Positions 1 through 8,211 of a DNA stretch of 64,000 nucleotides are shown here, one piece after another. Source of the stretch: Coprococcus_C sp934318045 (GTDB lineage: Bacteria; Bacillota; Clostridia; Lachnospirales; Lachnospiraceae); assembly GCA_934318045.1 (NCBI GenBank), contig CAKREY010000009.1, positions 27,295 to 91,294 on the forward strand, given 5' to 3'. The first letter of the stretch is position 1. Each line of letters begins with the position of its first letter. The translations under genes were made by a program, and so were the position numbers. The notes beneath the pieces are model-generated. The model searched no databases, was not told the origin of the DNA, and was given only the letters and a program-made list of their open reading frames with translations.

Positions 1-39
1 TAGAAACCAAGTATGTGAAATAATAAAAAGAGGATTATT

Positions 40-1209
40 ATGAAGGTTGCGTTGATTGCTTCTGATAACAATGCGTCATCCGGAGCTTTTCTGAGTATGA
101 CGAATCTGGCATTACAATTAAATGAACTGAACGTAGAAACAGTGATTGTGATTCCGCCGGATGGACCTTTTGTAGGTCCCGGCGACGGAGAGGCAATCTT
201 GAAAGAAAAAGGTTTGCGCTATTATGTCGTTCCGTCGATTTCGTGGGTTGTGCCAGGGTGGTATCCCGAAAAAATACTGGTTTCACTTGGTCAGATCAAG
301 CGGTTATGGAAAAACAAAGTATATGCGCGGAAATTGACAAAAATATTAAAAAAAGAGCATGTAGATCTTGTTCATATTAATACATCTTATAGCTGCTTTG
401 GCGCATTTGCAGCAAAGCAGGCAGGAATCCCATATGTGTGGCATATCCGTGAATTCCTGGAAGAAGATCAGGGAAACCGCTTTTATTTTCCGCGTTATGC
501 ACATCGACTGATGAGTCACGCCAGCCTGGTAATCGCGATATCAAATAGCATTTATGAGAAATACAGCAAAGTGATAAAAAAAGAAAAAATAAAAGTGATT
601 TACAATGGCATTGATACGGCGGAGTTTTATATGCCATCAAGAAAGATTTTTCAATCGTCTCAAATCACGTTGTGCTATGTTGGCGGTTTATCCGAATTAA
701 AAGGAACGGATGATTTGATTGAGGCATGCAGACTGCTAAACGAACGTGGATATAAAGATTCTTACCGGCTTTTGATTGCCGGAAGAGGTAATGAAGTTTA
801 CGAAGCGCAGCTGGAAGAAAAAATCGGCCAATATCATTTGGACAATATTCACATGCTGGGCTTCCGGACAGACGTTCCACATGTACTGGAGCAGGCGGAT
901 GTGTCAATTGTTACATCGCGCTATGAAGCGTTTGGACGTGTGACAGTCGAAGCGATGCTGAGTGGAAATCTGGTACTTGGCGCAGATTCTGCAGGTACAA
1001 AAGAACTTTTGCAGGATGGCACGTTGGGTGTCTTGTATGAATGTGGAAATCCGGAAAGCATCATGGAAAAAGTTGTTTATATCATTGAGAATCGAAGCAG
1101 CCTTACAGATAAGGCGGATGCTGCGCGTGCGTATATGAAAGAACACATGTCAGCAAGAAGAAATGCGGAGAATATATATCGGGAATACCGTAGAATATTA
1201 GGAGAATAA
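40..1209 (+). CDS. Family 4 (GT-B) glycosyltransferase
   Basis: A 389-residue retaining glycosyltransferase of family GT4. The N-terminal Rossmann half runs to about residue 185. The C-terminal nucleotide-sugar half begins near the motif YNGID and continues with GGLSELKGTDDLIEA. The family's E-x7-E motif is present as EAFGRVTVE near residue 300. Such enzymes move a sugar from an NDP donor to a growing glycan on the cytoplasmic face. The start ATG follows an AGAGGA ribosome binding site. Three GT2 genes follow with gaps of 2 bp or less or short overlaps, so this is one transcript and probably the end of a cell-surface polysaccharide locus that begins left of the window. Donor and acceptor cannot be read from the sequence. 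Confidence 0.9.
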   Translation: MKVALIASDNNASSGAFLSMTNLALQLNELNVETVIVIPPDGPFVGPGDGEAILKEKGLRYYVVPSISWVVPGWYPEKILVSLGQIKRLWKNKVYARKLTKILKKEHVDLVHINTSYSCFGAFAAKQAGIPYVWHIREFLEEDQGNRFYFPRYAHRLMSHASLVIAISNSIYEKYSKVIKKEKIKVIYNGIDTAEFYMPSRKIFQSSQITLCYVGGLSELKGTDDLIEACRLLNERGYKDSYRLLIAGRGNEVYEAQLEEKIGQYHLDNIHMLGFRTDVPHVLEQADVSIVTSRYEAFGRVTVEAMLSGNLVLGADSAGTKELLQDGTLGVLYECGNPESIMEKVVYIIENRSSLTDKADAARAYMKEHMSARRNAENIYREYRRILGE

Positions 1210-1211
1210 AA

Positions 1212-2117
1212 ATGTGTGACGAGAGATTTGCATTTGTGTTATTACACTATAATGAACCCCATGTAACACAGATGAGTGTGCAATCGATTTTGGAAAACAC
1301 AAAAAATGACGTAGTTGAAATCGTAATCGTGGATAATGGATCTCCGGATGGTTCCGGAATCTGGCTTCAAAAAAAATATAGTGACAACCCACATATCAAA
1401 GTGTTATGTGCAGACGAAAATCTTGGATTTGCGAAGGGAAATAATTTAGGCTATTGCTATGCGAAGAATGAATTACATGCGGACTATATCTGTGTGATGA
1501 ATAACGATGTATTGCTGCTGCAACCGGATTTTATCGAACGTGTGAAAGCAGAGTGTGAAGCGTCAGGGTGTGGGATTATTGGACCGCATATTACATTACT
1601 GAACGGGTGTACAAATTATATGTACTTAAAAATCCATTCGAAAACGTATTTTGAAAAAGAACTGCAAAAGGCAGGAAGACTGTACCGGTATTATACATCC
1701 AGACTATTTCCAATCCGGAATATTGTGAACCAGATGCTTGACCGGACAATTCTTCGACGTAAAAAAGCAAAAATCGAAGAAGAAGGCTTTGATGACCGGG
1801 TACGTATGGTTGTGGCGAGCAAACAAAGACATAGAAATATTGTAATACATGGCTGCTGTCTGATCTTTACGCCGGTTTATGTCCGGAAATTCGAGGATGC
1901 GTTTGATAACCGTACATTTATGTTCCGCGAAGAAGAACTGCTATACCTGCGATGTAGAAGAAACCAGGTGGAAACGATTTATGAACCGTCGATTGACATC
2001 CTGCATTTAGAGGATATGTCTACAAATGCGACATATACGAAAAACAACAAGCGGGAGGCGTTTAAGTGGAAGTGTCAGATTGATTCCCTGCAGATATTAT
2101 TGGAGGAACTGAAATGA
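1212..2117 (+). CDS. Family 2 glycosyltransferase
   Basis: A 301-residue GT-A fold glycosyltransferase of family GT2. It opens with a HYNEP nucleotide-binding start, then IVIVDNGSPDGS near residues 36-47, NLGFAKGNN near 70, and the metal-binding region MNNDVLLLQPDF near 95. Members with this layout are often rhamnosyl- or galactofuranosyltransferases that build O-antigen-like or rhamnan chains. That sugar assignment is inference. The gene begins two bases after the preceding GT4 stop and its stop overlaps the next start (ATGA), so it is translationally coupled in the glycan operon. No transmembrane helix is evident, so it is probably a peripheral cytoplasmic enzyme. Confidence 0.88.
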   Translation: MCDERFAFVLLHYNEPHVTQMSVQSILENTKNDVVEIVIVDNGSPDGSGIWLQKKYSDNPHIKVLCADENLGFAKGNNLGYCYAKNELHADYICVMNNDVLLLQPDFIERVKAECEASGCGIIGPHITLLNGCTNYMYLKIHSKTYFEKELQKAGRLYRYYTSRLFPIRNIVNQMLDRTILRRKKAKIEEEGFDDRVRMVVASKQRHRNIVIHGCCLIFTPVYVRKFEDAFDNRTFMFREEELLYLRCRRNQVETIYEPSIDILHLEDMSTNATYTKNNKREAFKWKCQIDSLQILLEELK

Positions 2118-3037
2118 AATATGGAGTTGTAATTGTAACGTATAACCGGCTGGAATTGTTGAAAGAGTGTGTGAACCAGTGTCTGAATCAGACTGTTCCG
2201 TTTGAACGGATTGTGATTGTCAACAATTGCAGTACAGATGGCACCGATGCATATTTGCAGCGATTCTCAGAGAATCCTCGGTTTGTCATTTCCAATCAGA
2301 CAGAAAATCTCGGCGGTGCAGGCGGGTTCCGCGTAGGACTTGTACTTGCACAGAAGGAAGAACTGGACTGGGTGCTGATTATTGATGATGATGCAATGAT
2401 TCAGACAGATTATATAAAACAATGTGATCAGATGATTCGACGACGTCCAAATATGGTCGCATGTTCGGGAACGGTCTATACCGACGGGAAAATCCAGACG
2501 AATCATCGGCGGGTGGTTGTGAACCAGTTGTTGTGGCTGGAAAAGAATGTTCCATTATCTGCATATGAGCGAAAAAGTTTCCACTATGATCTGGCAACTT
2601 TTTGCGGATTGATGATTCGAGGGGACATCCTGCTCAAGATCGGACTTCCAAAATCGGATTATTTTATCTGGTATGACGATACGGAATATTCTATGCGGCT
2701 GCACAAATATGGAGGAATTGTAAATATCAATCAGGCGCATTTAAATCATAAAACAGTATTACCATCAGGTAAACAGGCGGGCTTCTTTTCGCGTATGAGC
2801 TGGCGCACATATTATGGACACAGAAATCGCCTGGATGCGGTGAAAACGCACTGCCGGCCAATCACAACCGCGGTGATTGTAGCGGAGACACTTGTGTTTA
2901 TTGCATGTGGATATGGGATGCAATTGATCCCGCAAAAGCGGAAACAAGGCAGATACATTACACAGATGCTCTGGGATGCATTGAAAGACGGATACCGGGG
3001 TGTACTTGGAAAAAATAAAAAATATATGCCAAATTAA
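2114..3037 (+). CDS. Family 2 glycosyltransferase, GlfT2-like
   Basis: A 307-residue GT2 enzyme. It carries VIVTYNRLELLKECV at the N-terminus, NNCSTDGT, NLGGAGGF and a triple-aspartate metal site in IIDDDA near residue 93. WYDDTEYSMRL sits near residue 182, where the galactofuranosyltransferase group (GlfT1/GlfT2-like) carries its catalytic-base region. A hydrophobic stretch near residues 240-262 may be a membrane-associating segment. It overlaps the previous gene by four bases. It is closely related in motif layout to the next gene, suggesting a duplicated pair that adds successive residues to one polymer. The sugar specificity is unproven. Confidence 0.87.
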   Translation: MKYGVVIVTYNRLELLKECVNQCLNQTVPFERIVIVNNCSTDGTDAYLQRFSENPRFVISNQTENLGGAGGFRVGLVLAQKEELDWVLIIDDDAMIQTDYIKQCDQMIRRRPNMVACSGTVYTDGKIQTNHRRVVVNQLLWLEKNVPLSAYERKSFHYDLATFCGLMIRGDILLKIGLPKSDYFIWYDDTEYSMRLHKYGGIVNINQAHLNHKTVLPSGKQAGFFSRMSWRTYYGHRNRLDAVKTHCRPITTAVIVAETLVFIACGYGMQLIPQKRKQGRYITQMLWDALKDGYRGVLGKNKKYMPN

Positions 3038-3054
3038 AAAGGATGGAGAAGAGT

Positions 3055-3993
3055 ATGATACAGAAAAATCGAATTGCAGCAGTGGTTGTGACATATAATC
3101 GGAAGGAGCTTTTAAGAGAATGTCTGCAGGCATTGCTTGCACAGAGCATGAATCAGTTGGATATTCTGCTGATTGACAATGCCAGTACAGATGGAACCTA
3201 TGAGTTCATAGAGGATATGATTGAAACAAATGATACAATCAGCTATATCAATACAGGAAGCAATCTCGGAGGAGCTGGTGGATTTCATTTTGGTTTAAAA
3301 GAAGCATATAACCGTGGTTATGAATATATGTGGATTATGGATGATGATACGATTGCCACACCGGATGCACTCAAAAATCTTCTGGCAGCTGACCGGAAAT
3401 TAAAAGGAAAATATGGCTTTTTGGCAAGCTGTGTTTTATGGACCGATGGAAGCTATTGCAATATGAATAAACCGATTATTGACCAGAAAGAATCAGTGAG
3501 TGAATATGAGATGATGGAGCAGGGAATTGTGCGCGTATGTAAGGCGACATTTGTATCACTGTTCTTTAAGCGTAAGACAATCGAGCGTGTTGGTCTCCCG
3601 TTGAAAGAGTACTTTATCTGGGGAGATGATCAGGAATATACGCTTCGTATATCCAGACGGATTCCATCTTATTTTGTTGTAGACAGCAAAGTGATTCATA
3701 AGATGAAGAATAATAAAGGCTCGGATATCAGTGTGGATGATTATGAGAGAATCGACCGGTATGAACTGGCATTTCGAAATGACAGCTGTACTGCATGGAG
3801 AAACGGAATCATGTATATATTGGACTATTATGAGCTTGTTGCGTATATGTATAAAAAAATCCTTTGTGAAAAAGGAAATGGTCACAAATGCAAGCGTATG
3901 TGGGTACTTACAAAAGGTATGGTAAAGGGATTGTTTTTCCGGCCGCGTATCGAGTATGTGGATGAAAAAAGAAAGAATAAACAGAACAAATAG
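3055..3993 (+). CDS. Family 2 glycosyltransferase, GlfT2-like
   Basis: A 312-residue GT2 enzyme with VVVTYNRKELLRECL, LIDNASTDGT, NLGGAGGF and the triple-aspartate WIMDDDT, followed by WGDDQEYTLR. It shares every one of these motifs with the upstream gene, so the two look like paralogues acting in the same glycan. I chose the ATG at 3055 because GGAG lies six bases before it. An in-frame ATG at 3043 lies inside that ribosome binding site. This is the last gene of the glycosyltransferase run, and a strong hairpin terminator follows. The function is assembly of a surface polysaccharide in the cytoplasm before export. The exact linkage is unknown. Confidence 0.86.
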   Translation: MIQKNRIAAVVVTYNRKELLRECLQALLAQSMNQLDILLIDNASTDGTYEFIEDMIETNDTISYINTGSNLGGAGGFHFGLKEAYNRGYEYMWIMDDDTIATPDALKNLLAADRKLKGKYGFLASCVLWTDGSYCNMNKPIIDQKESVSEYEMMEQGIVRVCKATFVSLFFKRKTIERVGLPLKEYFIWGDDQEYTLRISRRIPSYFVVDSKVIHKMKNNKGSDISVDDYERIDRYELAFRNDSCTAWRNGIMYILDYYELVAYMYKKILCEKGNGHKCKRMWVLTKGMVKGLFFRPRIEYVDEKRKNKQNK

Positions 3994-4012
3994 AAGCGAA
4001 TAATTTGTAAAT

Positions 4013-4048
4013 AAAAATGTCTTGGTGTTTTTGCACCAAGACATTTTT
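4013..4048. terminator. Bidirectional intrinsic terminator
   Basis: A perfect 15-bp stem (4013-4027 with 4034-4048) has a six-base loop, an A-rich 5' side and a T-rich 3' side, so it can stop transcription from both directions. It separates the glycosyltransferase genes from the convergent argG. Confidence 0.9.
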
Positions 4049-4072
4049 GAATAATCTTTTTGAATAGAAATA

Positions 4073-5311
4073 TTATTTATCGTTATTCTTATCCTTTTCT
4101 TCCCGCTTCTGGTCGAGCATTGCACGAACCTTCATAGAAAGACCGAACAGATGGATGAAGCCTTCTGCATCGTGATGATCATACAGATCACCGGTTGTAA
4201 AGCTTGCAAGTGACTCAGAGTAAAGAGTATAAGGAGAAGTTGTACCGGCTTTGATGATGTTACCCTTGTAAAGCTTGAACTTCACTTCGCCTGTGATACG
4301 ATCCTGTGTGCTCTCGATGAATGCCTGCAGTGCCTCACGGAGTGGGCAGAACCATTTTCCTTCGTATACAAGATCTGCATACTTGTCTGAAACTGTCTTC
4401 TTGAATGCAAGTGTATCTCTGTCGAGGATGAGCTCTTCGAGCTGCTTGTGAGCGGCTAAGAGGATGGTTCCACCAGGAGTCTCATAGACACCACGGGACT
4501 TCATACCAACGACACGGTTTTCCACGATATCTACGATACCAACACCATGCTTACCGCCGAGACGGTTCAGCTCACGAACGACATCAGACATCTTCATCTG
4601 CTTGCCATTGACTGCGGTAGGAACACCCTTCTCGAAGTTTACAGTTACATATTCAGCCTCATCCGGTGCCTTCTCAGGATAAGTACCAAGCACAAGCAGA
4701 TGATCCCAGTTTGGCTCCAAAGATGGATCTTCAAGCTCCAGACCTTCGTGGCTGATATGCCAGATATTCCGGTCACGACTGTAAGAGGTTGTCACGTCAA
4801 ACGGAAGATCAATACCGTGCTTCTTGCAGAATGCGATTTCATCCTCACGGGACTGCATCGTCCATTCCGGCTGTCTCCATGTTGCGATGACATTTAAATC
4901 AGGTGCAAGAGCCTTGATGTTGATTTCAAAACGAACCTGATCATTTCCTTTACCGGTAGCACCGTGGCAGATCGTTGTAGCGCCTTCCTTACGTGCAATC
5001 TCTACCAGCTTCTTTGCAATCAGCGGTCTTGCAAAAGAAGTACCGAGCAGATACTCATACTCGTAAGTTGCATTTGCCTTTACACCCGGAAGAATGTATT
5101 CATCACAGAATTCATCAACAACATCCAGGATATAGAGCTTCTCGGCTCCGGAATATTTCGCTCTTTCATCGAGTCCCTCTAACTCGCTTTCCTGTCCGAC
5201 ATTGATACAGACACAGACAACATCAAAGTTATAAGTCTCCTTTAACCAAGGGATAATCGCTGTGGTGTCCAGACCACCCGAGTACGCAAGAATTACTTTT
5301 TCTTTACCCAT
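4073..5311 (-). CDS. argG: Argininosuccinate synthase
   Basis: ArgG joins citrulline and aspartate with ATP to give argininosuccinate, the penultimate step of arginine synthesis. The product is about 412 residues, normal for the family. The N-terminal ATP pyrophosphatase loop AYSGGLDTT is intact, and SYSRDRNIWHIS and GGKHGVGIVDIVENR are recognisable family segments. I place the start at 5311, because GGAGG lies eight bases upstream. The in-frame ATG at 5326 overlaps that ribosome binding site. The gene is transcribed away from argC from a promoter in the shared 280-bp region that holds ArgR-like repeats, so joint arginine repression is likely. The C-terminus ends in a short charged tail (EEKDKNNDK). 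No argH lies beside it. Confidence 0.97.
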   Translation of the reverse strand: MGKEKVILAYSGGLDTTAIIPWLKETYNFDVVCVCINVGQESELEGLDERAKYSGAEKLYILDVVDEFCDEYILPGVKANATYEYEYLLGTSFARPLIAKKLVEIARKEGATTICHGATGKGNDQVRFEINIKALAPDLNVIATWRQPEWTMQSREDEIAFCKKHGIDLPFDVTTSYSRDRNIWHISHEGLELEDPSLEPNWDHLLVLGTYPEKAPDEAEYVTVNFEKGVPTAVNGKQMKMSDVVRELNRLGGKHGVGIVDIVENRVVGMKSRGVYETPGGTILLAAHKQLEELILDRDTLAFKKTVSDKYADLVYEGKWFCPLREALQAFIESTQDRITGEVKFKLYKGNIIKAGTTSPYTLYSESLASFTTGDLYDHHDAEGFIHLFGLSMKVRAMLDQKREEKDKNNDK

Positions 5312-5364
5312 CAAAGTTTCCTCCATAAAATATGTAATAATTCACGTTGCGACACGTTTTGTCT

Positions 5365-5393
5365 AGTATACTTCTTTTTACGACAAGATGCAA
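5365..5393 (-). promoter_or_regulatory. Promoter of argG
   Basis: On the minus strand, TTGCAT (5388-5393) and TATACT (5365-5370) are separated by exactly 17 bases. The -35 hexamer is the same TTGCAT seen in the argC promoter. Confidence 0.7.
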
Positions 5394-5403
5394 CCCATAA
5401 TTT

Positions 5404-5524
5404 TGCATAAAAATGCATAAAGAATGCATAAATAAACACAATAATGAATAATCATAGAAAAAACAATAAAAATATGCATAAAATAACGAAACAGGGTTGC
5501 ATAATTAAAACAGTGGTTGTATAA
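5404..5524. promoter_or_regulatory. Candidate ArgR operator array (TGCATAA repeats)
   Basis: TGCATAA occurs at 5404, 5414, 5425, 5475 and 5498, with a TGTATAA variant at 5518. The spacings are 10, 11, 50, 23 and 20 bp, close to whole helical turns. The array sits between the divergent argG and argCJB promoters, and the last two copies overlap the argC -35 and -10. ArgR of Gram-positive bacteria binds tandem AT-rich ARG boxes built on TGAAT/TGCAT half-sites, so this is the natural operator. The regulator itself is not in the window. Confidence 0.65.
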
Positions 5525-5525
5525 T
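5497..5525 (+). promoter_or_regulatory. Promoter of argC-argJ-argB
   Basis: TTGCAT (5497-5502) and a perfect TATAAT (5520-5525) are 17 bases apart, about 65 bases before argC. Both hexamers are overlapped by TGCATAA-like repeats, which fits steric repression. Confidence 0.75.
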
Positions 5526-5591
5526 GAGACAGATTTCTGAAACGAAAAAAAGAGAATTCGAAAAGAACTGGAAAAGAGGCTGAAAAAGAAA

Positions 5592-6635
5592 ATGGTAAAA
5601 GTCGGAATTATAGGCGCAACCGGATATGCCGGTCAGGAATTAGTACGGATTTTGCTGGGCCATAAGGACGCAGAGATCGTCTGGTATGGTTCCAAAAGTT
5701 ATATTGACCAGGAATATGCATCTGTATATCGAAATATGTTTGAACTTGTCGATGCAAAGTGCATGGATGACAACATGGATGAACTTAGCAAAAAAGCAGA
5801 TGTGATCTTCACTGCGACACCGCAGGGACTTTGCGCATCACTTGTAAATGAGCAGATTTTATCAAATACGAAAATTGTGGATCTGTCCGCGGATTTCCGG
5901 ATCAAGGATGTAGCAACCTATGAGAAATGGTACAACTTAGAACACAGGAGTCCTCAGTTTATCGATGAGGCGGTGTATGGTCTGTGTGAGATCAACCGGG
6001 AGGATATCAAGAAAGCACGTCTGATTGCAAATCCGGGCTGCTATACAACCTGTTCGATCCTGTCTCTGTATCCACTTGTAAAGGAACGACTTGTCGATGT
6101 CAATTCCATTATTGTGGATGCGAAATCCGGAACATCCGGCGCCGGACGCGGTGCAAAGGTTGCAAACCTCTATTGCGAGGTCAATGAGAGCATCAAGGCA
6201 TACGGTGTGACAACCCATCGTCACACACCGGAGATCGAGGAACAGCTTGGCTATGCGTATGATGGCACACCACTTACAATCAACTTCACACCACATCTTG
6301 TTCCGATGAACCGCGGTATCCTTGTAACAGCGTATGCCAATCTCGTAAAAGATGTAACATACGAGGATGTCAAGACCGCATACGATAAGTATTATGCAAA
6401 AGAGCGGTTTATCCGTGTATTAGACAAGGGCGTCTGTCCGGAGACACGCTGGGTCGAAGGCAGCAATTATGTTGATGTGAATTTCGTGATTGATCCACGT
6501 ACAAAACGCGTGGTTGTAATGGGGGCGATGGACAACCTGGTGAAAGGCGCTGCCGGGCAGGCAGTCCAGAACATGAACCTGATTATGGGCTTGCCGGAAG
6601 AAGAAGGACTTCTGATGCCGCCAATGTTCCCGTAG
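5592..6635 (+). CDS. argC: N-acetyl-gamma-glutamyl-phosphate reductase
   Basis: ArgC reduces N-acetylglutamyl phosphate to the semialdehyde with NADPH, the third step of arginine synthesis. The 347-residue product has the N-terminal Rossmann loop GATGYAGQEL and the active-site cysteine in NPGCYTT near residue 150. SGAGRGAK and HRHTPEIEE are further family segments. The ribosome binding site is poor: only an AGAGG too far upstream is visible, so translation initiation may be modest. The next gene, argJ, lies 236 bp downstream across a structured element, an unusual gap inside an arginine operon. The context (argJ, argB, divergent argG) fixes the role. Confidence 0.97.
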   Translation: MVKVGIIGATGYAGQELVRILLGHKDAEIVWYGSKSYIDQEYASVYRNMFELVDAKCMDDNMDELSKKADVIFTATPQGLCASLVNEQILSNTKIVDLSADFRIKDVATYEKWYNLEHRSPQFIDEAVYGLCEINREDIKKARLIANPGCYTTCSILSLYPLVKERLVDVNSIIVDAKSGTSGAGRGAKVANLYCEVNESIKAYGVTTHRHTPEIEEQLGYAYDGTPLTINFTPHLVPMNRGILVTAYANLVKDVTYEDVKTAYDKYYAKERFIRVLDKGVCPETRWVEGSNYVDVNFVIDPRTKRVVVMGAMDNLVKGAAGQAVQNMNLIMGLPEEEGLLMPPMFP

Positions 6636-6679
6636 TCACCTAAGGTAAGGTTAAACAAACGACGATTTATATAATCATG

Positions 6680-6850
6680 ATTCGTAATTAATATGTAGAT
6701 AGAGATGGATGGAATTACGAATTCTAAAGCAGACCATTGGAACACGTTGGTACTTAATGAACGACAAACTTGTTTGGCGTGAATTTAGTACCATTACGTG
6801 TGGAAGTGAGCGAGAGCGCGTCTGCGTAGAATCGTAATTCCATTCATCTC
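6680..6850 (+). repeat. Long imperfect inverted repeat / structured element between argC and argJ
   Basis: Bases 6702-6725 pair with 6828-6850 in a 23-bp stem with one bulge and one G-U pair. Inside, 6729-6734 pairs with 6820-6825, and 6743-6754 pairs with 6787-6800 with a two-base bulge. The tip 6761-6769 folds on 6772-6780. The whole 149 bases thus form one extended hairpin. In addition, 6680-6689 is perfectly complementary to 6713-6722, the same bases used in the outer stem, so two exclusive folds are possible. The end is 11 bases before the argJ ribosome binding site. It may be a cis-acting RNA, a processing site or a MITE-like insertion. I do not recognise it as a known family. Confidence 0.75.
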
Positions 6851-6871
6851 GGGATAGAGAGGAGTAAGTAC

Positions 6872-8095
6872 ATGAAACAAATCGAGGGCGGCGTAACCGC
6901 CGCAAAGGGATATACAACCGCCGGCACAAGAGCCGGCATCAAAAAAGGAAAGACAAACAAGGATATGGCGATGATCTTCTCCGAGAAGCCGGCGGTAACC
7001 GCAGGAACCTTCACGAAGAACCTTGTCAAGGCAGCACCGGTACTCTGGGATAAGAAGGTGACAGACGCCGGTGTGGCACAGGCAGTCGTTGTGAATACCG
7101 GAATTGCAAATGCATGTACCGGACAGGCAGGCTATGAGAATGCAGCTACGACGGCAAAACTGGCTGGGGAAGCGTTGAATATCGCATCGGATACAGTGTT
7201 GGTTGCATCAACCGGAGTCATCGGATTTACATTGCCAATGGACGTGATCGCTGCCGGTGTGAAGAAGCTTTCCGGTATGCTGAAAAACGATGTCCAGTCG
7301 GCACAGGACGCTGCGGAGGCAATTCTTACCACGGATACGCATCCGAAGCAGATCGCCTATGAGACAACGATTGGTGGAAAGACAGTTACTTTCGGTGCGA
7401 TGTGTAAAGGCTCGGGCATGATCCACCCGAACATGGGAACGATGCTTGGATTCATTATGACGGATGCGGCGATCTCAAAAGAACTGCTGGATAAGGCACT
7501 GAAGGGTTCCATCGAGGATACATTCAACATGGTATCGGTGGATGGTGATACATCGACGAATGACACGGTACTGGTCATGGCAAATGGTATGGCAGAGAAT
7601 CCGGAGATTACCGAGGAGAACGAAGATTACGAGGCATTCAAAGAAGCGCTGCTCGCCGTGAATACTTACCTTGCAAAACAGATTGCCGGGGATGGTGAGG
7701 GCGCAAGCCGCCTGTTCGAAGTGCAGGTGGAACATGCAAAAGATAAGCAGACAGCCAAGGTGCTTGCAAAGTCGATTATCACGTCCAACCTGACGAAGTG
7801 TGCAATCTTCGGAAAAGACGCAAACTGGGGACGAATCCTGTGTGCAATGGGATATTCCGGTGCACAGTTTGATCCGCTCAAGGTCGATATCGTGATGGCT
7901 TCTGAAAAAGGCGAGATTGCACTCGTTGAAAATGGTGTGGCAACTGCTTTTGACGAGGAGAAGGCAGCTGAGATTTTATCACCGGATGTTGTGATTGCGA
8001 AGGTCGATGTTCACGATGGCGATGCCCGGGCAACTGCATGGGGCTGCGATCTTACTTATGATTACGTGAAGATCAATGCGGACTATCGTTCATAA
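6872..8095 (+). CDS. argJ: Glutamate N-acetyltransferase / amino-acid acetyltransferase (bifunctional ArgJ)
   Basis: ArgJ moves the acetyl group from N-acetylornithine to glutamate, recycling it, and in bifunctional forms also uses acetyl-CoA. The 407-residue precursor is normal length. The family's self-cleavage region KGSGMIHPNMGTML is present, with the catalytic threonine at about residue 190. The residue before it is glycine where many members have alanine. TNDTVLVMANG and CAIFGKDANWGRILCAMGYSG are further conserved blocks. The start ATG follows GAGAGGAG at proper spacing. It sits after the structured argC-argJ spacer and before argB. Whether it is mono- or bifunctional cannot be told from sequence. 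No argA is in the window. Confidence 0.96.
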   Translation: MKQIEGGVTAAKGYTTAGTRAGIKKGKTNKDMAMIFSEKPAVTAGTFTKNLVKAAPVLWDKKVTDAGVAQAVVVNTGIANACTGQAGYENAATTAKLAGEALNIASDTVLVASTGVIGFTLPMDVIAAGVKKLSGMLKNDVQSAQDAAEAILTTDTHPKQIAYETTIGGKTVTFGAMCKGSGMIHPNMGTMLGFIMTDAAISKELLDKALKGSIEDTFNMVSVDGDTSTNDTVLVMANGMAENPEITEENEDYEAFKEALLAVNTYLAKQIAGDGEGASRLFEVQVEHAKDKQTAKVLAKSIITSNLTKCAIFGKDANWGRILCAMGYSGAQFDPLKVDIVMASEKGEIALVENGVATAFDEEKAAEILSPDVVIAKVDVHDGDARATAWGCDLTYDYVKINADYRS

Positions 8096-8151
8096 CAAGG
8101 ACAGAACCTGCAAATATTAGGGATGAACGGTAAGAATAATAGCAGATATGA

Positions 8152-8195
8152 TTTCCTGTTTCTGCACGATTTGTGCAGAAGAAAACAACAGGAAA
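8152..8195 (+). promoter_or_regulatory. Hairpin in the argB leader
   Basis: An outer 9-bp stem (8152-8160 with 8187-8195) encloses an 8-bp stem (8160-8167 with 8173-8180) closing a GATTT loop. It ends just before the argB ribosome binding site GGAGG. No T-run follows, so it is more likely an mRNA processing or translation element than a terminator. Confidence 0.55.
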
Positions 8196-8211
8196 AACGG
8201 AGGAAAACAAG

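Noticed and set aside
5404..5481. Three close TGCATAA repeats as a CRISPR-like or satellite array
   Set aside because: The unit is only 7 bp, in AT-rich promoter DNA with no spacers. A regulatory array explains it better.
6698..6859. Confident call of a transposable element from the GATAGAG repeat flanking the arg element
   Set aside because: The right copy is separated from the stem end by two bases and the left copy overlaps the stem, so it is not a clean target duplication.
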